64,000 nucleotides of DNA, taken from Pelagibacterales bacterium SAG-MED22. Lineage in GTDB: Bacteria > Pseudomonadota > Alphaproteobacteria > Pelagibacterales > Pelagibacteraceae. The stretch lies in contig JACWDT010000002.1 of the NCBI GenBank assembly GCA_014653985.1, forward strand, positions 62,001-126,000, written 5' to 3'. The first letter of the stretch is position 1, and every line of letters begins with the position of its first letter. The notes below the pieces were generated by a model. It did no database searches, was not told the origin of the DNA, and saw nothing but the letters and a program-made list of their open reading frames with translations. The translations under genes were made by a program, and so were the position numbers. Shown one piece after another: positions 52,985-62,926 of this stretch.

Positions 52985-53993
52985 TTCTTGTATTTATAAA
53001 GAAAAAATAAATAGAAGAGGTTACTAAAAAAATTGAGCTTACTTGGTGCGCAGCAGCAATATAAATTTGTGCACCAAGTAAAATAGTAAAAATTCCTAAA
53101 ATAATCTGCAAGATTATAAATAATCCTAAAATATTAACTGATCTATACAATTTATTTATTTTATTTTTATAGACTTTAAAAAATATCAATACATAAAAAA
53201 ATCCAATTACATACGCTAGGTTTCTATGGATAAATTGAACTAATGATGGGTCACTAAAAACAGAAAATTTAAATAAATTTTCGATTTTGTTGTCATTTGG
53301 AAAATAGGTGCTTCCCATAAAAGGCCAAGAATTATAAATTTTGCCTGCATCCATTCCAGATACAAACGCACCGATCACAATTTGAATTAAAATTAAAACC
53401 AAAAATATCAATGGTATTATTGAATTTATTCCCCCTGAAATATATTTATAATTTTGGTATTTTAAATAATTCCAAAAAATTAATGATAAAATCAAAAAAG
53501 CAACTAATAGATGAATAGATAATCTAAAGTGACTAACGTCTACCCTATCAACCAAACCACTGCTAACCATATACCAACCTATAAAGCCCTGAAAACAAAT
53601 AAGAAAAAATATAAAATATAAATTTAATATTTTTAAGATTTTTACTTTGAAGGAGAAATATATAAGTGGGATTAAATAGCACAAACCTATTAATCTCCCT
53701 AAAAATCTGTGAGCCCATTCCCACCAAAAAATTACTTTAAATTCTTGTAATGTCATGTTGAAATTTTGTAACTTAAACTCAGGTATTTCTTTGTATAAAT
53801 TGAAATACAATATCCAATCATTTTGGTTCAGAGGAGGAAGTAATCCAGAAAATAATTGCCATTCTGTTATTGAAAGACCAGAGTCAGTTAGTCTTGTTAA
53901 ACCACCGACCACAATCATAATAGAAATGATAATAAACATTGCAATCAACCAAATCGACAATTGATTGTTAATTTTTGGATTAATTGTGTACAT
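52977..53993 (-). CDS. ctaA: Heme A synthase (CtaA/COX15)
   Basis: GGLTRLTDSGLSITEW, EWAHRFLGRLIG, FIHRNLAY, AAAHQVSS. Confidence 0.94.
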   Translation of the reverse strand: MYTINPKINNQLSIWLIAMFIIISIMIVVGGLTRLTDSGLSITEWQLFSGLLPPLNQNDWILYFNLYKEIPEFKLQNFNMTLQEFKVIFWWEWAHRFLGRLIGLCYLIPLIYFSFKVKILKILNLYFIFFLICFQGFIGWYMVSSGLVDRVDVSHFRLSIHLLVAFLILSLIFWNYLKYQNYKYISGGINSIIPLIFLVLILIQIVIGAFVSGMDAGKIYNSWPFMGSTYFPNDNKIENLFKFSVFSDPSLVQFIHRNLAYVIGFFYVLIFFKVYKNKINKLYRSVNILGLFIILQIILGIFTILLGAQIYIAAAHQVSSIFLVTSSIYFFFINTRTN

Positions 53994-54036
53994 AGGCGCT
54001 TAAATATAATATTTTTTTGATAATCCAAATATATAA

Positions 54037-54327
54037 ATGTCGCCTTTAAAAAGAAAAAAATTAGGTAAAATTAGAATTGAATTAGATAAACTTGATAATT
54101 CTCTCTTAAAATTAATAAAAAGAAGAACAAATCTTGTCAAAAAGGTTTTGGAATTAAAAGATAAAAAAAACCAAATTATTGATCAGAAAAGAATAAATAT
54201 TATTTTAAGAAATATTAAGAAAAAATCAGTTAAAAATAAAATAGATCCAAAAATTACAAATAGAATCTGGAAGAATATGATTTGGGCTTATATTGAGTAT
54301 GAGAAAAGAAACTTTAAAAAAAAATAG
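54037..54327 (+). CDS. Chorismate mutase (AroQ class)
   Basis: Small all-helical protein: LGKIRIELDKLDNSLLKLIKRRTNLVKKVLELK. Confidence 0.85.
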   Translation: MSPLKRKKLGKIRIELDKLDNSLLKLIKRRTNLVKKVLELKDKKNQIIDQKRINIILRNIKKKSVKNKIDPKITNRIWKNMIWAYIEYEKRNFKKK

Positions 54328-54519
54328 TTATTTACTGTGTGGAGGCAATTTCTTCTCTACAAACATTTCATGTTTTCTTGTATCAGGATTATATTTTTTA
54401 GCTGAAAGTTTCACTTTAGCTTTTTCTCCTCCAGCTGGTTTTTTTACATAATAAAAGAATGAGCTATCAGGCTTAGCCTCAGGAACTAATCTTACTTTAA
54501 CATGTGTTTTTTTTGCCAT
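54328..54519 (-). CDS. rpmG: 50S ribosomal protein L33
   Basis: FFYYVKKPAGGEKAKVKLSAKKYNPDTRKHEMFVEKKLP. Confidence 0.93.
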   Translation of the reverse strand: MAKKTHVKVRLVPEAKPDSSFFYYVKKPAGGEKAKVKLSAKKYNPDTRKHEMFVEKKLPPHSK

Positions 54520-54520
54520 A

Positions 54521-54883
54521 TTATTTTAACTTTTTTATTATTTTAGAAATTTTAACTAATTTATTTTTTAAATTCTCAGCTTTTATAGATTTATCTGCAA
54601 TTTCGTCAAGCTTTAAAGAAACTTCATTATTTAGGATCTTTTTTACACCATTAATTGTCATACCTTGGTCCTTTAAAAGAAACTTAACTTTCTTTAAAAG
54701 ATTAATTGTTTTTTCATCATAATATCTTCTGTTTGAGTTTAATATTTTGGGTTTAATTTGCTTAAATTGTGTTTCCCAAAATCTAATTATATGGGTTGGA
54801 AGAATGCCCTTTTTATTTACTTGTAATTTTAATATTTTTGCAACTTCTCCAATAGTTTTGTAAGCACTTTCTGATTTATCCAT
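54521..54883 (-). CDS. MerR-family transcriptional regulator
   Basis: YKTIGEVAKIL...IRFWETQFKQIKPKILNSNRRYYDEKTINLLKKVKFLL. Confidence 0.9.
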   Translation of the reverse strand: MDKSESAYKTIGEVAKILKLQVNKKGILPTHIIRFWETQFKQIKPKILNSNRRYYDEKTINLLKKVKFLLKDQGMTINGVKKILNNEVSLKLDEIADKSIKAENLKNKLVKISKIIKKLK

Positions 54884-55175
54884 TTTCTTTAATATTGATA
54901 AATTCTTTAAATTCTTTTGACGGCTTAAATAAAACGACTTCTCTACTTGATATTACTTTTATCTCTTTAGTTTTGGGGTTTCTGCCTATTCTTGATTTTT
55001 TCTGTCTTATAGAAAAAGTACCAAATTTTGATAATTTTAATTTTTTTTCAGATTTAATATTTTTTAATATTGTTGATAGAAAATCATCAATTAAGTTTTC
55101 TGAAATTTGCTTAGAGAAACCAAGCTGCATATATACTAAATTAACTAAGTCTTTTTTAGTTAAATTTATTCTCAT
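54876..55175 (-). CDS. ihfA: Integration host factor alpha / HU-family protein
   Basis: LTKKDLVNLVY...LKLSKFGTFSIRQKKSRIGRNPKTKEIKVISSREVVLFKPSKEFK. Confidence 0.9.
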   Translation of the reverse strand: MRINLTKKDLVNLVYMQLGFSKQISENLIDDFLSTILKNIKSEKKLKLSKFGTFSIRQKKSRIGRNPKTKEIKVISSREVVLFKPSKEFKEFINIKENG

Positions 55176-55176
55176 C

Positions 55177-56178
55177 TTAAATATTATGCTTGATTTTTTC
55201 TATCAAATTACCTTTGACAATTCTATGACAAACATCAAGTGAGTTTGAAAAGCCTATAAAATCAGTTCCACCATGACTTTTAACTACTGGTGAGTCTAGC
55301 CCAATAAAAATTGCACCATTGTACAATCTGGGATCAAGTCTTTTCTTGAATTTCTTTAAATTTGATATGTTTAATAATGATGAAATTTTACCCATAATAT
55401 TTTCAGTCATTGTTTTCTTTAATTCACTGGTAATAAAATTTGCAGTTCCTTCAGCAGTTTTTAATGCAACATTTCCTGTAAAGCCATCTGAAACAATGAC
55501 ATTTACATTACCATCCATAAGATGGTTACCTTCAATATATCCTGCAAAGTTATAATTAACAGAATTTTTTTCATTTAAAATCTTATATGTTTCTTTTATT
55601 GTTTCATTTCCTTTTAGTTCTTCAGATCCAATATTTAATAACGCTACATTAGGTTTTTCATCAGGATATAGTGAGGTGTATAAAGAAGCACCCATTATAG
55701 AAAAATCTAACAAATTTTTTGAACTACATTCAATATTTGCACCTAAATCTAATACTACACTCATACCTTTTTTATTTGGCCAAAGTGCTGACAAAGCTGG
55801 TTTGTCAATATTTTCAATCATTTTTAAATTTAGTTTAGCAACCACTAATAAAGCCCCCGTGTTACCAGCTGATATAATTATATCAGCCTTCTTTTCTTTA
55901 ACACTCTGAATTGCAAGCCACATACTAGTTTCTTTACCCCTCTTTGCTCCTTCTAAAGGACTATCGGTGCTTTTGATTACTTTATCGGTATGAATAATTT
56001 CATAAAATTTACTATCAATTTTATTTTTAATTAATTCTGAGATTTGATTTTGGTCACCAAAAATTTTATAAAAAACATTTTTATTCGATTTATTATTTAA
56101 AATAATTCCATCGATAATTTTTTTTGGTGAATCATCACCTCCCATTGCATCAACTGCAATTTTAATCGAATCTGACAT
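55177..56178 (-). CDS. plsX: Phosphate acyltransferase PlsX
   Basis: IAVDAMGGDDSPKKIIDG, SAGNTGALL, LDLGANIECS, VSDGFTGNVALKTAEG. Confidence 0.95.
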   Translation of the reverse strand: MSDSIKIAVDAMGGDDSPKKIIDGIILNNKSNKNVFYKIFGDQNQISELIKNKIDSKFYEIIHTDKVIKSTDSPLEGAKRGKETSMWLAIQSVKEKKADIIISAGNTGALLVVAKLNLKMIENIDKPALSALWPNKKGMSVVLDLGANIECSSKNLLDFSIMGASLYTSLYPDEKPNVALLNIGSEELKGNETIKETYKILNEKNSVNYNFAGYIEGNHLMDGNVNVIVSDGFTGNVALKTAEGTANFITSELKKTMTENIMGKISSLLNISNLKKFKKRLDPRLYNGAIFIGLDSPVVKSHGGTDFIGFSNSLDVCHRIVKGNLIEKIKHNI

Positions 56179-56195
56179 TTTATTGGAATATTATA

Positions 56196-56378
56196 CTATT
56201 CTTTTGGGTCTAAAACTTTTCTTCCCTTATACATGCCAGTTTTTAAATCTAGATGATGAGATAATCTATATTCACCAGATTTTTTATCTTCGACTATGTT
56301 TTTAGTTGAATATTTCATAGTTTGAGCCCTTCTCATCCCAGTTCGGGAAGGGGTTTGTTTTCGTTTTGGTACAGCCAT
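56196..56378 (-). CDS. rpmF: 50S ribosomal protein L32
   Basis: [19 protein letters not shown]. Confidence 0.95.
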   Translation of the reverse strand: MAVPKRKQTPSRTGMRRAQTMKYSTKNIVEDKKSGEYRLSHHLDLKTGMYKGRKVLDPKE

Positions 56379-56380
56379 AA

Positions 56381-56848
56381 TTAGAGGTTACTTACACTTT
56401 TTAAATAAGAATTCAAAGTTTTTTTTGACAAATCATCATTAAAATTTTCAAAATAATCAAGTAAATATTCAATATTTCCAAAATCACTTAAAAAAATTGA
56501 AATTTTTTTTAATTTATCAGATTTGGACAAATCCTCCCAAAAATGTATCTCAGAAACCATTGAGTGGAATAAATTTATATAATCTTTCATTTTTTTATTA
56601 ATAGATTGGTCACCATAACCAATTTCTCTAATACTCAGCTCAAGTTGACGAAAATTAAAATCATAAATTTCCTGTAAGACAGTCTTATTTTCATTATTTT
56701 TGTAATTTTTTAGAAAAAAAGAAAAATGAAGTAAAAATAAGGTTAATCGATCAGAAAAGTTATCCTCTCTATTTAAATTTTTATACAACTCTTTATTTCT
56801 AGTGAAATTTATAAAATTGTTATAAATATGAATATAATTATTTTTCAT
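56381..56848 (-). CDS. Ubiquinol-cytochrome c chaperone (CBP3)-like protein
   Basis: [18 protein letters not shown]...[16 protein letters not shown]...[16 protein letters not shown]. Confidence 0.75.
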   Translation of the reverse strand: MKNNYIHIYNNFINFTRNKELYKNLNREDNFSDRLTLFLLHFSFFLKNYKNNENKTVLQEIYDFNFRQLELSIREIGYGDQSINKKMKDYINLFHSMVSEIHFWEDLSKSDKLKKISIFLSDFGNIEYLLDYFENFNDDLSKKTLNSYLKSVSNL

Positions 56849-57332
56849 GATAAATATATTATATATAATTATTTTTTCATTAATAGTTGCTAATTGCTCT
56901 CTTAAACCTGTGGTAAAACATCATGGAGTTCCTTTTTTGGAAAAAAAACAAGCATCTTTAATTTTAAATGAAAGCAATGCCAATGATATAAGAAAAATTT
57001 TGGGTAACCCATCTACTCAAAGCAAGTTTGATAATGATGTTTGGATTTATATTGAAAGAAGACAAACACAATCTGAATTAAAAAAATTTGGTAAAATGAA
57101 AATAAACAAAAACGATATTTTAGTACTTGAAATTGATAGCTATGGGATTTTAAAAAAAAAACAATTTTATAATTTAAATGATATGGAAAATATTAAAGTT
57201 GTCAAAAATACTACAGATGATAAGTTTGAGACAAACTCATTTATATATGATTTTCTATCTAGTATGCGACAAAAAGTTAATGACCCACTTGGACAGAGGG
57301 CCAAAAAACGTAGAGAAATTAGCCAGCGATAA
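56847..57332 (+). CDS. bamE: Outer membrane assembly lipoprotein BamE/SmpA-like
   Basis: Lipobox [34 protein letters not shown]. Confidence 0.88.
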   Translation: MINILYIIIFSLIVANCSLKPVVKHHGVPFLEKKQASLILNESNANDIRKILGNPSTQSKFDNDVWIYIERRQTQSELKKFGKMKINKNDILVLEIDSYGILKKKQFYNLNDMENIKVVKNTTDDKFETNSFIYDFLSSMRQKVNDPLGQRAKKRREISQR

Positions 57333-59424
57333 CAGCTAGCAATAACAAAGCTACTATATTTGTAATCTTAATCATTGGATTAACAGCAGGTCCAGCAGTA
57401 TCTTTGTAAGGATCACCAACTGTATCTCCTGTTACTGCAGCTTTATGAGCTTCAGAACCCTTTCCACCATGATTACCATCTTCAATATATTTTTTAGCAT
57501 TGTCCCATGCTCCACCACCCGCAGTCATCGAAACTGCAACAAACAAACCAGTAATAATAACACCCAACAACATTGCACCTACAGCAGCTAATGCTGCAAC
57601 TTGTCCACCAATGGATAGAATTATGAAATATAATACAACTGGTGAAAGCACTGGCAATAAAGATGGAATAATCATTTCTTTAATTGCTGCAACTGTCAAT
57701 AAATCTACTAATTTGGCATAGTCAGGTTTTTGTTTTCTTTTCATTATACCTGGGTATTTTTTAAATTGTCTTCTTACTTCAACAACTACAGCACCACCTG
57801 CTCTACCAACTGCTTGCATTCCCATAGAACCAAATAAATAAGGTAACATTCCACCAAATAACAGACCAACTACCACATACGGATTTGATAAATCAAAAGT
57901 AACAACTATACCCTCGAGTGCTGACCCAGCTTCTTTTGAGAAATGTTTTATATCTTCAGTATAAGCAGCAAATAAAACTAAAGCTCCCAAGCCTGCTGAT
58001 CCAATGGCATATCCTTTTGTTACAGCCTTTGTAGTATTTCCAACAGCATCTAATGCATCAGTAGTTTTTCTAACTTTTTTATCTAGGTTAGACATTTCTG
58101 CAATACCCCCAGCATTATCGGTAACTGGTCCATATGCATCTAAAGCAACTACCATACCAGCTAATGCGAGCATCGTAGTAACCGCAATAGCTATACCAAA
58201 AAGACCAGCTATAGCGTTGGTAATTAAAATACCAGCAACAATTATCAAAGCTGGTATTGCAGTAGCTTCCATTGATACAGCTAATCCTTGAATTACATTG
58301 GTTCCGTGTCCTGTAGTTGAAGATAAAGCTACAGATTTAACTGGTCTGTAGTTTGTTCCTGTATAATATTCTGTTATCCAAATTAATAAACCTGTAATTA
58401 CTAATCCAACAACACCACAATAATATAAATTCATACCGTTAAAAGTTTTACCATTTACTGTATATTCATTTGTAAAACCAATTACATAATCTGTAACAGG
58501 CCATAAAATAACTAATGAAGTAACAGCTGATACTATAAAGCCTTTATACAAAGCGTTCATTACGTTTTTACCTTTGCCTAATTTAACAAAAAAAGTACCA
58601 AGTATTGACGTTAATATACACGCACCACCAATACTAAGTGGATAAATCATCATATTTAAATCACCAACAAAAAAAATTGAGGACAACACCATTGTAGCAA
58701 CAATAGTTACTGCATATGTTTCGAATAGGTCGGCTGCCATACCTGCGCAATCACCGACGTTATCTCCAACATTGTCTGCTATAACTGCTGGGTTTCTTGG
58801 GTCATCTTCAGGGATACCTGCCTCTACTTTTCCAACTAAATCGGCACCTACATCAGCGCCTTTAGTAAAAATTCCACCACCTAATCTTGCAAAAATTGAA
58901 ATTAAAGATGCTCCAAATCCTAATGCAACAAGAGCATTAACTATTTCTCTTTCATCAACATTAAATTTTAACAATAAAAAGTAATAAACGGCAATAGCTA
59001 ATAATGCCAAACCTGCAACTAACATACCAGTTACGGCACCTGATTTAAAAGCAACAGAAAGTCCTTGAGCTAGACCTTTTCTTGAAGCTTCTGCTGTTCT
59101 AACATTAGCTTCAACTGAAACTAACATACCAACGTATCCTGCAATGCCTGATAAAGCAGCACCAATTAAATACCCTAAACCAACCAAAGGACTAAAAGCT
59201 ATACTAACAATTACCAAAACAACCACACCAACAATTGCTATTGTTTTATATTGTCTTGCCAAATATGCTTTTGCACCAATTTGAATAGCAGATGCAATTT
59301 CCTGCATCTTTTTGTTTCCAGCACTTTGATCAAGAATATTTTTTCCTGTAAAATATCCATAGATGATTGATAAAAAACCAGCTGCTATTGTGTATAATAA
59401 AATCGTTTCGACTGTTGCGCTCAT
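57319..59424 (-). CDS. hppA: Membrane-bound proton-translocating pyrophosphatase
   Basis: [74 protein letters not shown]. Confidence 0.96.
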   Translation of the reverse strand: MSATVETILLYTIAAGFLSIIYGYFTGKNILDQSAGNKKMQEIASAIQIGAKAYLARQYKTIAIVGVVVLVIVSIAFSPLVGLGYLIGAALSGIAGYVGMLVSVEANVRTAEASRKGLAQGLSVAFKSGAVTGMLVAGLALLAIAVYYFLLLKFNVDEREIVNALVALGFGASLISIFARLGGGIFTKGADVGADLVGKVEAGIPEDDPRNPAVIADNVGDNVGDCAGMAADLFETYAVTIVATMVLSSIFFVGDLNMMIYPLSIGGACILTSILGTFFVKLGKGKNVMNALYKGFIVSAVTSLVILWPVTDYVIGFTNEYTVNGKTFNGMNLYYCGVVGLVITGLLIWITEYYTGTNYRPVKSVALSSTTGHGTNVIQGLAVSMEATAIPALIIVAGILITNAIAGLFGIAIAVTTMLALAGMVVALDAYGPVTDNAGGIAEMSNLDKKVRKTTDALDAVGNTTKAVTKGYAIGSAGLGALVLFAAYTEDIKHFSKEAGSALEGIVVTFDLSNPYVVVGLLFGGMLPYLFGSMGMQAVGRAGGAVVVEVRRQFKKYPGIMKRKQKPDYAKLVDLLTVAAIKEMIIPSLLPVLSPVVLYFIILSIGGQVAALAAVGAMLLGVIITGLFVAVSMTAGGGAWDNAKKYIEDGNHGGKGSEAHKAAVTGDTVGDPYKDTAGPAVNPMIKITNIVALLLLAVIAG

Positions 59425-59502
59425 GAAAACCTTAATGTTGTTGGTTGTTAAATTTTAAGCCCGCACAATACAAAAAAAGCTAAAAAAGACAATAATTAAC
59501 TT

Positions 59503-60462
59503 TTAGAATTGATGAACATAACCTTTGTTTTTAAGTACTATTTCCTTACCTTTTTCATCAATAATTACTGATCTTTTTTTATTAGAACAAATTTCACCGA
59601 TTTTAGAAATTTTAATACCAAGATTTTTAGATGTTCGAGCTATGATTCTAGATTTATCTTTGCATGCAGTAAACAAAATTTGATAATCATCACCATTTGA
59701 TACCAGTGTAATCTTTCTCATGTTCTTCATTTTTATTATTTTTAACAAATTCTTTGAAATTGGGATTTTATTAACATTCAAGGAAAATGATAAATTTTGA
59801 TTGTTTATCATTTTGCTCAAATCATCAATCAGACCATCAGACAAATCAATCGAGGAATTTGCAAAGTTTAATAACTTTTTAGTTAATTTTATTCGTATAT
59901 TAGGTAAGTAGTATTTTTGAGCAAAATAGTTTCTTAATTTTTTAGAGACTTTAATTTTATTTTTCAATATTTGTAAGCCCATAAAGCTGTCACCCAAATT
60001 ACCTGTTACATAAATATCGTCATTTACCAAAGCTTTATTTCTGTAAATAATTTTTTTTGAATAACCTAGCGATGTAAAAGTAAAACTAAGTTTATTAGAA
60101 AATGTGGTATCACCTCCGCATAGAGAAATATTATATTTATTTTGTTCTTCTTTTAAGGATGTTGAAATTAAAGATAAGTTTTTTTTTGTAAAAGTCTTAC
60201 TATTACCTGAGCCAGCTATAAAATAAAATTTTGGCAACACACCTTTACAAATTAGATCTGAGATGGAAGATCTCAAGATTTTCTTAATAACTAAAGCAGG
60301 GTTTTTAAAGTCAATAAAATGATAACCTAAATTGTATGTATCAATAGAAATAACTATGCCCTTTTTCTTATCAAAAAATACATCATCATTTAAATTTAGG
60401 GCAGATTTATTTTTTTTTGAGATCTTTGAAAAATAATTTTTAATTAATTCAAATTCATGCAT
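59503..60462 (-). CDS. thiL: Thiamine-monophosphate kinase
   Basis: LNDDVFF, SSISDLICKGVLPKFY, SIDLSDGLIDDLSKM. Confidence 0.92.
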   Translation of the reverse strand: MHEFELIKNYFSKISKKNKSALNLNDDVFFDKKKGIVISIDTYNLGYHFIDFKNPALVIKKILRSSISDLICKGVLPKFYFIAGSGNSKTFTKKNLSLISTSLKEEQNKYNISLCGGDTTFSNKLSFTFTSLGYSKKIIYRNKALVNDDIYVTGNLGDSFMGLQILKNKIKVSKKLRNYFAQKYYLPNIRIKLTKKLLNFANSSIDLSDGLIDDLSKMINNQNLSFSLNVNKIPISKNLLKIIKMKNMRKITLVSNGDDYQILFTACKDKSRIIARTSKNLGIKISKIGEICSNKKRSVIIDEKGKEIVLKNKGYVHQF

Positions 60463-60859
60463 TTTTAGATCTCAATTTTTTTCCAACATTATCTAGTAAG
60501 GCATTTAGATATTTTGTCTGAGAATTTTCTAAAAAAAAATTAGATGAATTTAAATATTCCTTGATGATAATATTTAGTGACAATTGTGGCTTGTACATAA
60601 ATTCATAGGTTGCAGCTTTAAGAATAGTTTGAAAAACTTTATCAAGATTTTCAAATACAAAATCATCACCTAGTTTTGTGTTTAATTCATCTAATATAAG
60701 ATCATTTCTTTCTATAGTACCTGTTACTATATCTTTAATAAATTTTTTAAATTGGTGTTTTGGGAAATCTAAATTAACATCTTCATTATAGAATTTACCA
60801 TATAATTTTTGAATAATTATGACTCTTGGATTATTTTTAGGGTTAAAATGAGTTCTCAT
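60455..60859 (-). CDS. nusB: Transcription antitermination protein NusB
   Basis: Helical protein with LNIIIKEYLN; rib-nusB-thiL order. Confidence 0.85.
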   Translation of the reverse strand: MRTHFNPKNNPRVIIIQKLYGKFYNEDVNLDFPKHQFKKFIKDIVTGTIERNDLILDELNTKLGDDFVFENLDKVFQTILKAATYEFMYKPQLSLNIIIKEYLNSSNFFLENSQTKYLNALLDNVGKKLRSKNA

Positions 60860-61245
60860 TTTTGAGATAAAATAGAAATTACAGCTTTAGCAGCCTCAGC
60901 ACCTTTTTGTTTTCTTTGTTTAGCTTGTTTCATATTAAGACATGTAATTATGCCGTTACCAACAGGTTTTTTATTATTTACAGATATGTCCATAATTGCA
61001 TTGGTTGATGCCTGAGAAATAAAATCAAAATGAGGAGTTTGTCCTTTGATAACACATCCGAGTGCTAAAAATGCATCATACTTTTTAATATTTTTTGAGA
61101 TTGTAACTGGTATTTCAAATACCCCTGGAACAGTTATAATTTTAATTATATTTGATTTTGGGATTAACCTAAGTGCACTGTTAAGTAATCCTTTCGATAT
61201 ATCTTTATAATAATCTGCAATAACAATTAAATATTTCTTTTTCAT
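60856..61245 (-). CDS. ribH: 6,7-dimethyl-8-ribityllumazine synthase
   Basis: VPGVFEIPVTISKNIKKYDAFLALGCVIKGQTPHFDFIS, GNGIITCLNMKQA. Confidence 0.94.
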   Translation of the reverse strand: MKKKYLIVIADYYKDISKGLLNSALRLIPKSNIIKIITVPGVFEIPVTISKNIKKYDAFLALGCVIKGQTPHFDFISQASTNAIMDISVNNKKPVGNGIITCLNMKQAKQRKQKGAEAAKAVISILSQK

Positions 61246-62345
61246 TAAATTAATTCCTGTTTAGTAATCTTTATATCATATCCTTCTAAACCAATAACCT
61301 TTTTCGGTGATTTAGTGATCAATATCATATTTTTAATTTTTAAATCTTTTATTATTTGAGCACCTATTCCATAATTTCTTATAAGTTTATCATTACCTCT
61401 TTTATAAAATTCTTTGTTTTTATAATCTTTTAAAGTTTGTGTAACAGATCGTAGATTAGAATCTTTTATAAAAACCAAAACACAACAAGAGTATTTTTTA
61501 AAATAATTTAAAGTTTTATTAAATGAATTTGGTAATTGTTGACTAATTAAATAATTTTGAACTACATTTGATGAAATTACCCTAACTCTAGGTGTGACAC
61601 CTTTTTTAATATTTCCTTTTATTAATGCAAAATGCTCCGCACCATCTAATAAATTTTCATATATTCTTATTTTATATTTTTGATCTTTTACCTCAATATT
61701 ACTTTGCTTTTTTAAGCGTATTAATTTTTCTTTTTTTAGTCTGTAAGCAATTAGATCTTCAATTTTCCCAATTTTAAGTTTATGTTTTTTTGCAAAATTA
61801 AAAAGATTGTCACCTTTTGCCATTGTCCCATCTTCATTCATAATTTCACATATAACCGCTGAATTATTTTTTTTAGCTAATCTAGATATATCTACTGATG
61901 CCTCAGTATGTCCTGCTCTAACTAATACTCCACCATCTTTAGCTATAATTGGAAAAATATGACCTGGGGAAACAATGTCATTTTTATTAGCATTTTTTTT
62001 TGAAGCAATTTTAATTGTTTTAGATCTATCTTTTGCAGAAATTCCTGTGGTTATTCCTTTTTTTGCCTCTATTGAAATTGTAAATGCAGTTTTGTTTCTC
62101 GATTGATTGATAGGTGACATTAAACTTAAATTTAATTTTTTTGCCTGTACGCTATCTAAAGCAAGACAAATTAATCCACGGCCATATTTTGCCATAAAAT
62201 TTATATTTTTTGCATTAGTGTCAGAAGTTGAAATAACTAAATCTCCTTCATTCTCTCTCTTTTCATCATCTACGAGGATGAACATGCCCCCCTTTTTGGC
62301 TATATTGATTATTTGTTCAATTTTAGCAAAATTATTTTTTTTCAT
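61245..62345 (-). CDS. ribB: 3,4-dihydroxy-2-butanone 4-phosphate synthase with degenerate GTP cyclohydrolase II-like C-half
   Basis: FILVDDEKRENEGDLV, GRGLICLALD, SPGHIFPIIAKDGGVLVRAGHTEASVD; C-half lacks the GCHII Cys triad. Confidence 0.92.
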   Translation of the reverse strand: MKKNNFAKIEQIINIAKKGGMFILVDDEKRENEGDLVISTSDTNAKNINFMAKYGRGLICLALDSVQAKKLNLSLMSPINQSRNKTAFTISIEAKKGITTGISAKDRSKTIKIASKKNANKNDIVSPGHIFPIIAKDGGVLVRAGHTEASVDISRLAKKNNSAVICEIMNEDGTMAKGDNLFNFAKKHKLKIGKIEDLIAYRLKKEKLIRLKKQSNIEVKDQKYKIRIYENLLDGAEHFALIKGNIKKGVTPRVRVISSNVVQNYLISQQLPNSFNKTLNYFKKYSCCVLVFIKDSNLRSVTQTLKDYKNKEFYKRGNDKLIRNYGIGAQIIKDLKIKNMILITKSPKKVIGLEGYDIKITKQELI

Positions 62346-62925
62346 TAAAATAATTTCTAACGTATTTAGATAAGATATCTATCTCAATATTAACTAAGCC
62401 TGATTTCTTTAAAGTAGATAAATTTGTTTCTTTATACGTGTGTGGGATAATCCAAATTTGGAATCCATTTTTTGTAACTTTTGAAATAGTAAGGGATATA
62501 CCATTTACACTAATAGATGCTTTTTCTATTAAATGTTTTCTTTCCTTCTTGGGGATTTCGAATTCAAAAACATATGACTTATCAACTTTTGAGATTCTAA
62601 GTACTTTACCAACAGTGTCTACATGACCCTGACATATATGTCCTGAAATTTTAGTCCCATATTTTAAGGGTAATTCTAAGTTTATAATATCTCTAGGTTT
62701 TAAAAATTTAAACTTTGATCGTTTGATTGTTTCATTTGAAAGATAAAATTCCATATTTTTTTTTTTAAAAGAAATCAATGTTAGGCACACGCCATCACAA
62801 GCTACTGATAAACCCATGTCTTTACTTGAAACTTTAAGGTTACTTTTTACAAAAATATTAAACCCCTTATCTCTCTTTACTATTTTAGAAATAGACCCTT
62901 GATTATAAATAATTCCGTTAAACAT
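62332..62925 (-). CDS. ribE: Riboflavin synthase alpha chain
   Basis: MFNGII, VACDGVCLTL, GHICQGHVDTVG, SISVNGISLTI. Confidence 0.94.
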   Translation of the reverse strand: MFNGIIYNQGSISKIVKRDKGFNIFVKSNLKVSSKDMGLSVACDGVCLTLISFKKKNMEFYLSNETIKRSKFKFLKPRDIINLELPLKYGTKISGHICQGHVDTVGKVLRISKVDKSYVFEFEIPKKERKHLIEKASISVNGISLTISKVTKNGFQIWIIPHTYKETNLSTLKKSGLVNIEIDILSKYVRNYFNEKK

Positions 62926-62926
62926 A

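Noticed and set aside
58004-58291. Plus-strand ORFs inside hppA (also 57500-57721, 58772-58984)
   Set aside because: Antisense shadows of a strongly conserved hppA reading frame; no independent motif or start-site support.
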